Shown here piece by piece: positions 1 to 6,834 of a stretch of 15,792 nucleotides of DNA. Source of the DNA: an uncultured Roseburia sp. (GTDB taxonomy: Bacteria > Bacillota > Clostridia > Lachnospirales > Lachnospiraceae); the NCBI GenBank assembly GCA_900548205.1, contig URJS01000059.1, forward strand, positions 1-15,792. Reading direction: 5' to 3'. The position numbers and the translations under genes are program-made. Within the stretch, counting starts at the first letter, position 1. The number at the start of each line of letters is the position of its first letter. The notes under the pieces were generated by a model that saw only the letters and a list, made by a program, of their open reading frames with translations, made no database searches and had not been told where the DNA came from.

Positions 1-59
1 TCCGCCCTGTATGCAAAAATCTCATCCTTTATGCATTGTGTTTCCGAGACTACTCTTTG

Positions 60-101
60 ATTGACATAAGAGTGGTTCGCGAAGCGTGCCACTCGTTGTT
101 T
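60..101 (+). repeat. Dispersed hairpin element, copy A
   Basis: This copy reads in the opposite orientation to the other two. On the + strand the stem is GAGTGGT (70-76) with GCCACTC (88-94). Inside it are a T-T mismatch, a 3-bp CGC/GCG stem and a GAA loop (81-83). The flanks TTGACATAA on the left and GTTGTTT on the right match the reverse complements of the other copies' flanks, so similarity extends well beyond the palindrome. Its function is unknown. The TTGACA at 61-66 has no suitably spaced -10 box. Confidence 0.8.
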
Positions 102-183
102 GTTGTCTTTAGTGTAACACCCGTACAAGGATCTGTAAAACAATCCTCCGTTTGCAGACAGCTCAACGCAGCCTCTGTCTGTG

Positions 184-189
184 TATAAT
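184..189 (+). promoter_or_regulatory. Possible -10 box for the gene at 252
   Basis: A perfect TATAAT lies 62 bp before the start codon, preceded directly by TGTG. There is no good -35 hexamer 16-18 bp upstream (the bases there read GCTCAA), so the assignment rests on the -10 box alone. Confidence 0.35.
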
Positions 190-251
190 TTTCCCCTGGC
201 TGCAAATACTGTTTCCATACAGCCAGTCCACAATTTTAAGGAGGATTTACG

Positions 252-686
252 ATGACAACGACCGATACCATTTCTCTTTTGCGCGAATGTAACACGGGAA
301 CACAGATGGCAGTCTTTTCCATCAACGAGATACTGGAAAATGTAAAGGAACCAAAACTTTTGGAATTGCTCGCGACAGCGAAGGAACGGCACGAGCGGCT
401 TGGCAATGAAATCCATGTGCTTCTGCAGCAAAACGGCGACGAGACAAAGGACCCCGGCGCTATGGCAAAAGGCATGTCATGGCTGAAAACAAACGCAAAG
501 CTCGCCTTAAATGACAGCGACCGCGTCTGCTCAGGACTTGTGACAGACGGCTGCCACATGGGAATAAAAACGATCCAGCGCTATCTGAACGAGTATGTAG
601 CAGCGGACAAAAGCTCCGTGCAAAAGGCAAAAGAGCTGATAAAAATGGAGGAGGAACTGGTCGAGGCACTAAAACCCTGGCTTTAG
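252..686 (+). CDS. Conserved helical protein of unknown function (DUF2383/ferritin-like style)
   Basis: This encodes a 144-residue soluble protein with no signal peptide or membrane segment. It is rich in Glu, Lys and Leu and looks almost entirely alpha-helical. Acidic/His-containing stretches such as ERHERLGNEIH (around residues 45-55) and a closing KMEEELVEAL helix suggest a four-helix bundle of the kind grouped under DUF2383 or ferritin-like families. MAKGMSWLKTN (about 71-81) and DGCHMGIK (about 99-106) look like family signatures in related Firmicute proteins, as far as I recall. The start is well supported: AAGGAGG at 238-244 lies 7 bp before ATG. Its own terminator overlaps its last codons, so it is probably monocistronic. 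Whether it binds metal cannot be told from the sequence. Family assignment is tentative; that the gene is real is very likely. Confidence 0.85.
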   Translation: MTTTDTISLLRECNTGTQMAVFSINEILENVKEPKLLELLATAKERHERLGNEIHVLLQQNGDETKDPGAMAKGMSWLKTNAKLALNDSDRVCSGLVTDGCHMGIKTIQRYLNEYVAADKSSVQKAKELIKMEEELVEALKPWL

Positions 687-700
687 GGTCTCAGTGCCTT
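664..700 (+). terminator. Intrinsic terminator overlapping the end of the gene at 252
   Basis: An outer stem AGGCACT (664-670) / AGTGCCT (693-699) encloses a second stem ACCCT (674-678) / AGGGT (685-689). A modest T-rich stretch, CCAATTTTCT, follows. The hairpin starts inside the coding sequence and includes the stop codon. Confidence 0.55.
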
Positions 701-730
701 CCAATTTTCTGATACAATAGATTCTTTTTA

Positions 731-759
731 TAGACATTCCCAAAAGCTTATGCTATCCT
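731..759 (+). promoter_or_regulatory. Candidate promoter for the gene at 837
   Basis: TAGACA (731-736) and TATCCT (754-759) are separated by 17 bp, and TGC directly precedes the -10 box (extended -10). An alternative is the TACAAT box at 713-718, also with an upstream TGA but without a -35 match. Confidence 0.4.
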
Positions 760-836
760 AGCATTAGACAAATACACTCTTTATCGTAATGCCCGACGCC
801 GGACGTTAATGTTGATCAGGAAGGAGCGCGATCTAT

Positions 837-1049
837 ATGCTACAGTCCATTTTAGGCGGCATTTTTTTTGCCTTATTAGGAATATTCATTTTTCTAAAGC
901 CTGGTTTGGTCTGGTCTCTGACAGAACAATGGAAATCTTACCGGGCAGATGAACCGTCTGATCTCTATATGAAAAGCACAAAATTTGGCGGTCTTTTATT
1001 TACCTTATTCGGAATCGTTATGATTGTCCTTCCACTCCTTCTGGAATGA
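837..1049 (+). CDS. Small two-helix membrane protein, DUF6199-like
   Basis: This encodes a 70-residue protein with two hydrophobic segments, about residues 5-21 and 49-68. They are separated by a polar loop containing WSLTEQWKSY and DEPSDLYMKSTKFGG. The pattern helix, then a Trp-rich 'TE.WKS' motif, then 'EPSDLY..ST..GG', then helix matches the small membrane family I know as DUF6199, whose function is unknown. ATG is preceded by AAGGAG (821-826) with 10-bp spacing. It stands alone, with a candidate promoter upstream and a strong hairpin terminator about 90 bp downstream. Both termini are probably on the same side of the membrane, but topology cannot be fixed from the sequence. Confidence 0.8.
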   Translation: MLQSILGGIFFALLGIFIFLKPGLVWSLTEQWKSYRADEPSDLYMKSTKFGGLLFTLFGIVMIVLPLLLE

Positions 1050-1090
1050 CAATTTCCTGTATTTACAGAAGTTTTAAAGATCGTCTCAAA

Positions 1091-1131
1091 AAACAACGAG
1101 CGACACGTTTCACGAGCCGCTCTTATGTCAA
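1091..1131 (-). repeat. Dispersed hairpin element, copy B
   Basis: The stem is GAGCGAC (1098-1104) / GCCGCTC (1116-1122) on the + strand, then an A-A mismatch, CGT/ACG and a TTC loop (1109-1111). It carries a fully compensated base-pair change relative to the other copies (CGC/GCG becomes CGT/ACG). On the minus strand the hairpin is followed by GTTGTTTTTT, so this copy could also help end pepF transcription. Confidence 0.8.
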
Positions 1132-1135
1132 CCAC

Positions 1136-1190
1136 AACTGCCGTCAGGGATACGTTTTGCACTTATCCCTGACGGCAGTTTTAAATTTTG
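1136..1190 (+). terminator. Strong intrinsic terminator in the convergent gap
   Basis: A perfect 17-bp inverted repeat (1136-1152 with 1164-1180) has an 11-nt loop and is followed by TTAAATTTTG. It is best placed to end transcription from the gene at 837. The stem also forms on the minus strand just after pepF, but the downstream sequence there (GTGGTTGACA) is a poor U-tract. Confidence 0.8.
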
Positions 1191-1195
1191 CAGTA

Positions 1196-2992
1196 TTAAA
1201 TCAATGTCTCGATCTCGTCCAGCACCTCGCCAAACACATCAAGCGCATTCTGGATCGGAGTCGCTTCCTCCATATTGATACCGACCATCTTTAAGAGCTC
1301 TACCGGAGACTTTGAGCAGCCGCCGGATAAAAACTCCTTGTAGCGTTCCACAGCCGGAGCGCCCTTCTCCAAAATCTCATGCGCGATCGCAACTGCGGCA
1401 GAAAAGCTTGTCGCATACTGGTACACATAGAAATCATTGTAGAAGTGCGGGATCCTCGCCCACTCATAGGAGATCTCCTCATCGGAAACCATATCCGGAC
1501 CGTAATACTTTTTGTTGAGCTCCAGATACAGTGCGCAGAGATTCTCCGCTGTCAGGTTCTCACCGTTTTCCACCATCGCATTGGAGCGCATCTCGTACTC
1601 CGCAAACATCGTCTGACGGTATACCGTTCCCTTAAAGCTGTCGAGATAGTGGTTGAGCAGATATGCCCGCTCCTTCTTATCCTCGGTATTCGCAAGCAGA
1701 TACTCCATCAAAAGAATCTCGTTGCAGGTGGACGCCACCTCAGCGACAAAAATCTTATAGCCGGCATAGATGTACGGCTGGTTTTCATTGGAGTAATAGG
1801 AGTGCATCGCGTGCCCCATCTCGTGCGCGAGTGTAAACATATTGTCAAGCGTATCATTGTGGTTCAAAAGTACATACGGATGTGTTCCGTAAGCGCCTGC
1901 GGAATAAGCGCCGCTTCGCTTGCCCTCATTCTCGTAGACGTCCAGCCAGCGGCTCTCAAAGCCCTCTTTTACTTTGGAAACATAATCCTCGCCAAGCGGA
2001 GCCAGCGCCTTTAACACCGTCTCCTTCGCCTCCTCAAACGGGATCTTTTTTGCGACGTCCGCGATGATCGGTGTATAGATGTCGTACATATGAAGCTCGT
2101 CCACGCCGAGACATTTCTTGCGCAGCCTTACATAGCGGTGCATCTTGTCCATGTTCTTGTTGACAGTCTCCACCAGATTGTAGTACACCTTGGACGGCAC
2201 GTTGTTCGCATCCACGGCAGCCTCAAGCGTGGACGGATAGTTTCTCGCCTTCGCATAAAAAATCTGCTGCTTCACCTGACCGTTATAAAGACCTGCCAGC
2301 GTGTTTGCAAACTGCTTATAGACACTGTAAAAATTCTCAAAGGCGTCCTTTCTGACACGGCGGTCTGCGGATTCCTCAAGCGGAACAAAATTGCCGTGGG
2401 AAAGGCGCACGGTCTCGCCATTCTCATCCGTGATCTGCGGATAGGCCATGTCTGCATTGCTGATAATGGAAAATACCTGAACCGGCACCTGCGCTATCTC
2501 TCCGGTCATCGCGACCAGCTTCTCCATCTCAGACGATAAGCTGTGCGCCTTGCGTCTCTGGATCTCCTGGATCTGTCCGCGGTAAAGCGCAAGCTCCGGT
2601 TCTTCGTTTAAATACTGCTCCAACAGTTCCGTATCTGCCGCTAAGATCTCCGGCACGATAAACGCGGTGCGGCTGGAATAGTCGGTATAGAGTGTGTGCA
2701 TCCTCTGGGACATCGCCTGATGCGCCGTATTCTTCTGATCCTGATCAAAGAGACGCTCCGCATAGCTGAATGCAAGTTCAAGCTTCTGCTCTGCATCCGC
2801 CGACTTCTCGAGCACGGTGAGAAGATTCTTTGCCGACGCCGTCACCTTCCCCTCAAAGGCTTCCAGTTCCCCGGTCAGGCTCTGGCAGACAGCAAGCTGC
2901 TCCTCCCACGCCTCCTTTGAGACGAACATCGCGCTTAAGTCCCATGTATATGCTTCTTTTACTTCACTTCTTTTTGGTAATTCTTTTGCCAT
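1196..2992 (-). CDS. pepF: Oligoendopeptidase F (M3B zinc metallopeptidase)
   Basis: This is a cytoplasmic zinc endopeptidase that cleaves short peptides, roughly 6-20 residues long, and takes part in peptide turnover. It shows the M3 active-site motif HEMGHAMHSYYS at about residues 390-401, with His390 and His394 as zinc ligands and Glu391 catalytic. The following FVAEVASTCNE supplies the third ligand, probably the first Glu of that stretch. About 598 residues is the normal length for PepF. The N-terminal helical region and the conserved KARNYPSTLEAA and GAYSAGAYGTHPYVLLNHN segments are intact. Two adjacent ATG codons (2995 and 2992) could serve. GAGGAGG at 2998-3004 lies only 2 bp from the first and 5 bp from the second, so I prefer 2992. 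A promoter fits in the short gap upstream, so the gene is probably transcribed alone. Substrate range in the cell is unknown. Confidence 0.97.
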   Translation of the reverse strand: MAKELPKRSEVKEAYTWDLSAMFVSKEAWEEQLAVCQSLTGELEAFEGKVTASAKNLLTVLEKSADAEQKLELAFSYAERLFDQDQKNTAHQAMSQRMHTLYTDYSSRTAFIVPEILAADTELLEQYLNEEPELALYRGQIQEIQRRKAHSLSSEMEKLVAMTGEIAQVPVQVFSIISNADMAYPQITDENGETVRLSHGNFVPLEESADRRVRKDAFENFYSVYKQFANTLAGLYNGQVKQQIFYAKARNYPSTLEAAVDANNVPSKVYYNLVETVNKNMDKMHRYVRLRKKCLGVDELHMYDIYTPIIADVAKKIPFEEAKETVLKALAPLGEDYVSKVKEGFESRWLDVYENEGKRSGAYSAGAYGTHPYVLLNHNDTLDNMFTLAHEMGHAMHSYYSNENQPYIYAGYKIFVAEVASTCNEILLMEYLLANTEDKKERAYLLNHYLDSFKGTVYRQTMFAEYEMRSNAMVENGENLTAENLCALYLELNKKYYGPDMVSDEEISYEWARIPHFYNDFYVYQYATSFSAAVAIAHEILEKGAPAVERYKEFLSGGCSKSPVELLKMVGINMEEATPIQNALDVFGEVLDEIETLI

Positions 2993-3028
2993 CATATCCT
3001 CCTCATTCTATATTTTGCTTCTTCCATA

Positions 3029-3057
3029 AATTTACTATGACACAGCAAAAAAGTAAA
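3029..3057 (-). promoter_or_regulatory. Candidate sigma-A promoter for pepF
   Basis: On the minus strand TTTACT (3052-3057) and TAAATT (3029-3034) are separated by exactly 17 bp, placing initiation about 25-30 bp ahead of the pepF start codon. The promoter sits just after the stop of the upstream remnant gene. Confidence 0.45.
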
Positions 3058-3064
3058 GAGAAAA

Positions 3065-3442
3065 CTACTGTTCCTTTTGCCATGCCAAAAACACTTCCCG
3101 CTCGTCGTACTCGGGCGCAAATTTTTCCGCAAGCCGACAGATTTTTTCTATTTTTTCCGGCTGTTCCTCCAGCTCCTCCGCGATCAGGGCGGTGGACTTT
3201 GCCTTGCGCAGCTTTTTACAAATCTGTTCTATCAGATACATGGCTCTGCCTTCCGTCCGTCCCTGCTCTCTGTCTATGATTTTTTCTTCCCAAGATTGCA
3301 TATACTTCACTCCCATTTCTTCGCTGGACTTGATTTTACTGACGTATCTATGAAGCTTCTGGATGCGCGGGCTCCCGGTCTGTGCGGCAAAATCGCCGTC
3401 CACATTCTCAAGATAGTTCAAGTCTTTTAACTGTTTTTCCAT
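3065..3442 (-). pseudogene. C-terminal remnant of an Rpn-family (PD-(D/E)XK) nuclease/putative transposase gene
   Basis: The product resembles only the C-terminal third of Rpn-type 'recombination-promoting nuclease/putative transposase' proteins: a helical region with GSPRIQKLHRYVSKIKSSEE, then VKYMQSWEEKIIDREQGRTEGR, then a Leu/Glu-rich tail. The PD-(D/E)XK nuclease core of roughly 200 residues expected before it is absent. The frame is closed by a TGA at 3524-3526, and the rqcH promoter begins about 75 bp beyond that. An internal ATG at 3442 has GAGGAG (3449-3454) 6 bp upstream, so a stable 125-residue fragment might still be made. A TTG at 3484 would give 139 residues but has a weaker site. 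I read it as gene decay, possibly after a deletion that brought the rqcH upstream region close. A domesticated short protein is the alternative. Confidence 0.6.
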
Positions 3443-3599
3443 ATAGCTCTCCTCTATTTTAACTGTTTTATCCTCTGATTGCAATTCATATCCGTGAAAA
3501 ATGGACGAAGCTGTCCGTGAATGTCAGACGCGACATATTTGATAAAAGATAATTTTATGATAACGGGTCAGACTGCATCTGTCAAGCAGTCCCTCACCC

Positions 3600-3628
3600 T
3601 TGCGTTTCTGCGGCGTATCAACTATAAT
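3600..3628 (+). promoter_or_regulatory. Sigma-A promoter for rqcH
   Basis: TTGCGT (3600-3605) and a perfect TATAAT (3623-3628) are separated by 17 bp. Initiation would fall near 3635, which excludes the more upstream in-frame ATG at 3631 as a usable start. Confidence 0.75.
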
Positions 3629-3675
3629 AAATGCGCTGCCCTGCAGCAAAAACAAACACAGGAGATAGAATTTTT

Positions 3676-5421
3676 ATGGCTTTCGACGGTTTCGTAATAT
3701 CCAATTTAGTATATGAACTGAATCAGACGATTTTAAATGCGAGGATTAGCAAGATCGCGCAGCCGGAAAACGACGAGCTGCTCTTTACGCTGAAAGGAAT
3801 GGGCGGACAGTTCCGGCTTGCCATGTCCGCAAGCGCTTCTCTGCCCTTTTTATACCTGACGGAGCACAATAAACCAAGCCCCCTGACGGCGCCGAATTTT
3901 TGTATGCTGCTGCGCAAGCATATCGCCAACGGGCGCATTGTGCGCATTTACCAGCCGCAGATGGAGCGCATCATCCATTTTGAGATCGAGCATCTGGACG
4001 AGCTGGGCGATCTTTGCAAAAAAACACTGGTCGTCGAGCTGATGGGCAAGCACAGCAACATTATTTTCTGCAGCTCCGACGGAATGATCATCGACAGCAT
4101 CAAGCACGTCTCGGCGATGATGAGTTCGGTGCGCGAGGTTCTTCCGGGACGCGCCTACTGTATTCCCGCGACGCAGAGTGACAGATTAAACCCGCTTGAG
4201 GTAACGGAGTCCGCCTTTTTTGAAAGCGTCATGACAAAACCGTCCTCCATCGCGAAGGCAGTCTACACCTCCTTTACCGGTGTCAGCCCGGTCATGGCGA
4301 ACGAAATCTGCTTTCGGGCGTCCATTGACGGAGATCTGCCGGTCGCTTCCCTAAGCAGCGATGCAAAGCTACACCTTTACCACAATTTCCACTGGATGAT
4401 GGAGGATGTCGCAAACCACAGCTACCGCCCGAACATTATCTCGCGCGGCAGGGAACCTGTCGACTTTTTCTGTTTCCGGCTCACGGAATACGAGACGGAT
4501 GACTATACCGTGACGGACTACGACTCCATTTCCCGCGTGCTGGAGGAATATTATGCCTCCAAAAATATCTACACCCGCATCCGTCAGAAATCTGCCGACC
4601 TGCGCCGCATCGTCGGAAATGCGCTGGAACGCAGCCGCAAAAAATATGCCCTTCAGGAAAAACAGTTAAAGGACACCGAAAAGCGCGAGAAATACAAGGT
4701 TTACGGCGAGCTGATCCACACCTACGGCTATGGACTTGCCGAGGGCGCAAAGGAGCTTGAAGCGCTCAATTATTACACGAATGAAATGATAAAGATCCCG
4801 CTGGACCCACAGCTTGACGCGAAGGCAAATGCGCAGAAATATTTTGACCGCTACAACAAGCTAAAGCGCACCTACGAGGCGCTTACCGATCTGATCCTTG
4901 AGACAGAGACAGAGATCTCTCATCTGGAAAGCATTTCCGCTGCCCTCGACATCGCGCTCACGGAGGACGATCTGGTGCAGATCAAGGAGGAACTCACAGA
5001 ATTTGGCTATATCAAGCGGAAGCGGACGGACAAGAAGGCAAAAATAAAAAGCAAGCCCTTCCACTACCGCTCCTCCGACGGCTACGATATTTACGTCGGC
5101 AAAAATAATTACCAGAACGAAGAGCTTACTTTTAAATTTGCAACCGGAAATGACTGGTGGTTTCATGCGAAGGGAATTCCCGGCTCCCATGTCATCGTAA
5201 AATCCAACAATGAGGAGCTGCCGGACCGCGTCTTTGAGGAAGCCGGAAGACTTGCGGCATATTACTCCAAAGCACGCGGCGGCGACAAGGTCGAGATCGA
5301 TTATCTCCAGAAAAAAAATGCGAAAAAACCGGGCGGCGGCGCGCCGGGCTTTGTGGTCTATTACACCAACTACTCGCTCACGATCGACTCCGATATTTCT
5401 GCGCTCACGCTGGTCGAGTGA
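3676..5421 (+). CDS. rqcH: RqcH, Rqc2/NFACT-family ribosome quality control protein
   Basis: This is the bacterial homologue of Rqc2/NEMF. In Bacillus subtilis RqcH binds obstructed 50S subunits carrying peptidyl-tRNA, recruits tRNA-Ala and directs C-terminal alanine tailing, which marks the stalled peptide for degradation. Older annotations call the family fibronectin-binding protein. The 581-residue product has an NFACT-N domain (start through about 200) beginning MAFDGFVISNLVYEL, a central helical/coiled-coil region (about 270-430), and a C-terminal NFACT-R domain with DWWFHAKGIPGSHVIVK (near residue 500). The Asp97-Arg98 pair important for tRNA binding in B. subtilis appears here as Glu97-Arg98 at the same count. 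I chose ATG 3676 because AGGAG (3660-3664) precedes it, the family begins there, and the promoter excludes 3631. The gene has its own promoter and ends 18 bp from the convergent kinase gene. Confidence 0.96.
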   Translation: MAFDGFVISNLVYELNQTILNARISKIAQPENDELLFTLKGMGGQFRLAMSASASLPFLYLTEHNKPSPLTAPNFCMLLRKHIANGRIVRIYQPQMERIIHFEIEHLDELGDLCKKTLVVELMGKHSNIIFCSSDGMIIDSIKHVSAMMSSVREVLPGRAYCIPATQSDRLNPLEVTESAFFESVMTKPSSIAKAVYTSFTGVSPVMANEICFRASIDGDLPVASLSSDAKLHLYHNFHWMMEDVANHSYRPNIISRGREPVDFFCFRLTEYETDDYTVTDYDSISRVLEEYYASKNIYTRIRQKSADLRRIVGNALERSRKKYALQEKQLKDTEKREKYKVYGELIHTYGYGLAEGAKELEALNYYTNEMIKIPLDPQLDAKANAQKYFDRYNKLKRTYEALTDLILETETEISHLESISAALDIALTEDDLVQIKEELTEFGYIKRKRTDKKAKIKSKPFHYRSSDGYDIYVGKNNYQNEELTFKFATGNDWWFHAKGIPGSHVIVKSNNEELPDRVFEEAGRLAAYYSKARGGDKVEIDYLQKKNAKKPGGGAPGFVVYYTNYSLTIDSDISALTLVE

Positions 5422-5439
5422 TCCGTTTTCCGGCACGTT

Positions 5440-6834
5440 TTAAGCCCGGGACGCGTGCATCTGTATCTGCACATCGTACGTTCCATTGACACGCTCCTTC
5501 CAGAGAAGCTCGTAGCCATGCGCCCGGATGATCTGTGCGACGATGCGAAGTCCCATAATGTGCGGCGGCTGTCCGGTACCCCCGGCAGCCGTTTTCTGTT
5601 GACCTAAAAGCGTCTCAACGATCTGCGCAGGGATCCCCGCTCCGCTGTCGGCAAAGGTAAGGCACAGCCCGTCCTCACACCGTGCAGCCGTCACAAAAAT
5701 GCAGCAGCCGTCCGAATTGTGGCGCATACTGTTGCCGATCAGATTCCGAAAAACCCGCATCAGCAGATTCACATCGCCGCAGATCTTAAACGGCTCCGCC
5801 GCCTCATCCACGGAAAGTTCCAGTTCGTATTTCCCCGAAAGTCCCTGATTATAATATTCCGCCACACATTCCCGCAGCAAAGCGACTGGGGAAACCGTGA
5901 CAGGCGTAAGTGGCTGCGCCTGGTATTCCAGCTTGGAGGTGAGATTTAAGTCCGCGATCAACTGACGGATGATAAGGCTCTTCTCTCTTATGACCTGCGC
6001 TCTTTTCTGCGTCTCCTCCACTGTCATGCTGCTCCCGGAAAGCTCGTCCGCATATCCCGTGATCAGCGCCAGAGGCGTGCGGATGTCGTGCGACACGCCC
6101 GCAATCCATTCCGTGCGCGCCGCGTCACGCTCTGTGAGTTTTTCCTCCTGCCACTCCAAGAGACGCGCCGTCTCGTTTAATTTTACCGCCAGCTCGCCCA
6201 TCATCCCCTTTTCCGGAACCGGCTCGTGTTCCTTTTCCGGAAGGTGCTCTAAGCCCCGCGCGATCGGACGCATCAAGCGGTAAAACCGGTAGGCAAGCCA
6301 CAGCGACAGCACGAGCAGCAGGATGAGATTTGCCGTCAGCATTTGCCCAAACATGGTTGGCATATTTTGCACCATCGCAAGGTCATAGATCACACTGAAA
6401 CGCACGACACTGTCCTTATCCATGCCAAAAACCATCAGCTCCCCGCCGTCCCGCCAGACGCGCACCGGATAATCGTTTAGATACCAGCGGCTTAAGGCGG
6501 CGACATCGCCGATGCTGTAACGATGGTCTAGCTCCGCCGGCAGCTCCCAGCTCCACACTACCTCTCCGCTCTCATCCAAAAGCATCGCCCACACAAAAGA
6601 ACTCTCAGAGAGAAGACGCATCCCCTCCTCCCCCATCACGCGCACGCCGTTTTCCTGCCCCAGCGCATTTACCACCGCATCCATCGTCTCACGGCTGATG
6701 TCCCGCCCGTTCGCCCTGCCCATATTGGTGATGCCGATATAGATAAACAGCGCAAAATTTAAGTAAAGCAGCAGCATTGCCAGAAAAATTCCCGACAGAA
6801 TATACCTTCTGCATATTTTCCACAAGCTTTTCAT
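5440..6834 (-). CDS. Sensor histidine kinase of the antimicrobial-peptide response module
   Basis: This 464-residue membrane histidine kinase has a transmembrane segment at about 11-35, an extracellular sensor region at about 36-160, a second segment at about 163-184, and a HisKA dimerisation domain with VSHDIRTPL (phospho-accepting His249). The ATPase domain has RNLIGNSMRHN (N box, about 363-373) and DSGAGIP (G1 box, 396-402). The second glycine box is unusual, reading GGTGQPPHIMGLRIV instead of a compact GTGLGL. The sizeable outer domain differs from the short-loop BceS/LiaS kinases and is closer to the NisK/CprK style. Its start codon overlaps the stop of the response-regulator gene (ATGA), so the two are translationally coupled. 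It probably senses a cationic or lantibiotic-like peptide and phosphorylates the neighbouring regulator; the ligand is inferred from the adjacent exporter only. Confidence 0.93.
   Translation of the reverse strand: MKSLWKICRRYILSGIFLAMLLLYLNFALFIYIGITNMGRANGRDISRETMDAVVNALGQENGVRVMGEEGMRLLSESSFVWAMLLDESGEVVWSWELPAELDHRYSIGDVAALSRWYLNDYPVRVWRDGGELMVFGMDKDSVVRFSVIYDLAMVQNMPTMFGQMLTANLILLLVLSLWLAYRFYRLMRPIARGLEHLPEKEHEPVPEKGMMGELAVKLNETARLLEWQEEKLTERDAARTEWIAGVSHDIRTPLALITGYADELSGSSMTVEETQKRAQVIREKSLIIRQLIADLNLTSKLEYQAQPLTPVTVSPVALLRECVAEYYNQGLSGKYELELSVDEAAEPFKICGDVNLLMRVFRNLIGNSMRHNSDGCCIFVTAARCEDGLCLTFADSGAGIPAQIVETLLGQQKTAAGGTGQPPHIMGLRIVAQIIRAHGYELLWKERVNGTYDVQIQMHASRA

Larger units (their letters stand above)
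1..251. other. Non-coding region upstream of the first gene
   Basis: No convincing gene is visible here. The stretch carries copy A of the dispersed hairpin element (60-101). It also has two short inverted repeats, CAGACAG/CTGTCTG (155-161/175-181) and CTGGCTG/CAGCCAG (196-202/220-226), the second lying in the probable leader of the next gene. An open frame runs from the window edge to about 187, but it passes straight through the repeat and resembles no protein I know, so I do not call it. The end of an upstream gene could lie before base 1. Confidence 0.5.

Noticed and set aside
61..66. TTGACA in repeat copy A as a -35 box
   Set aside because: There is no -10-like hexamer 16-18 bp downstream (bases around 84-89 are GCGTGC), and the motif is part of the conserved repeat flank.
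3..187. Open frame from the window edge across the first repeat copy
   Set aside because: It has no start in the window and no family resemblance, and it passes through a repeat that is otherwise intergenic. Sequence before base 1 would be needed.
1379..2014. Long open frame of 211 codons antisense to pepF
   Set aside because: It lies wholly within pepF, lacks a convincing ribosome site, and has a His/Arg/Ile-rich composition typical of an antisense shadow of a real gene.
3456..3484. TTGCAA-17 bp-TAAAAT on the minus strand as a promoter for the Rpn remnant
   Set aside because: Spacing and hexamers look good, but initiation would fall within the GAGGAG site of ATG 3442, leaving no usable leader.
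3571..3591. GACTGC/GCAGTC hairpin upstream of rqcH
   Set aside because: It has a 6-bp stem with a 9-nt loop and no T-tract, lies before the rqcH promoter, and no upstream + strand gene is nearby to terminate.
4861..5436. 191-codon open frame antisense to rqcH
   Set aside because: It mirrors the conserved NFACT-R region of rqcH and resembles no known protein; treated as a shadow.
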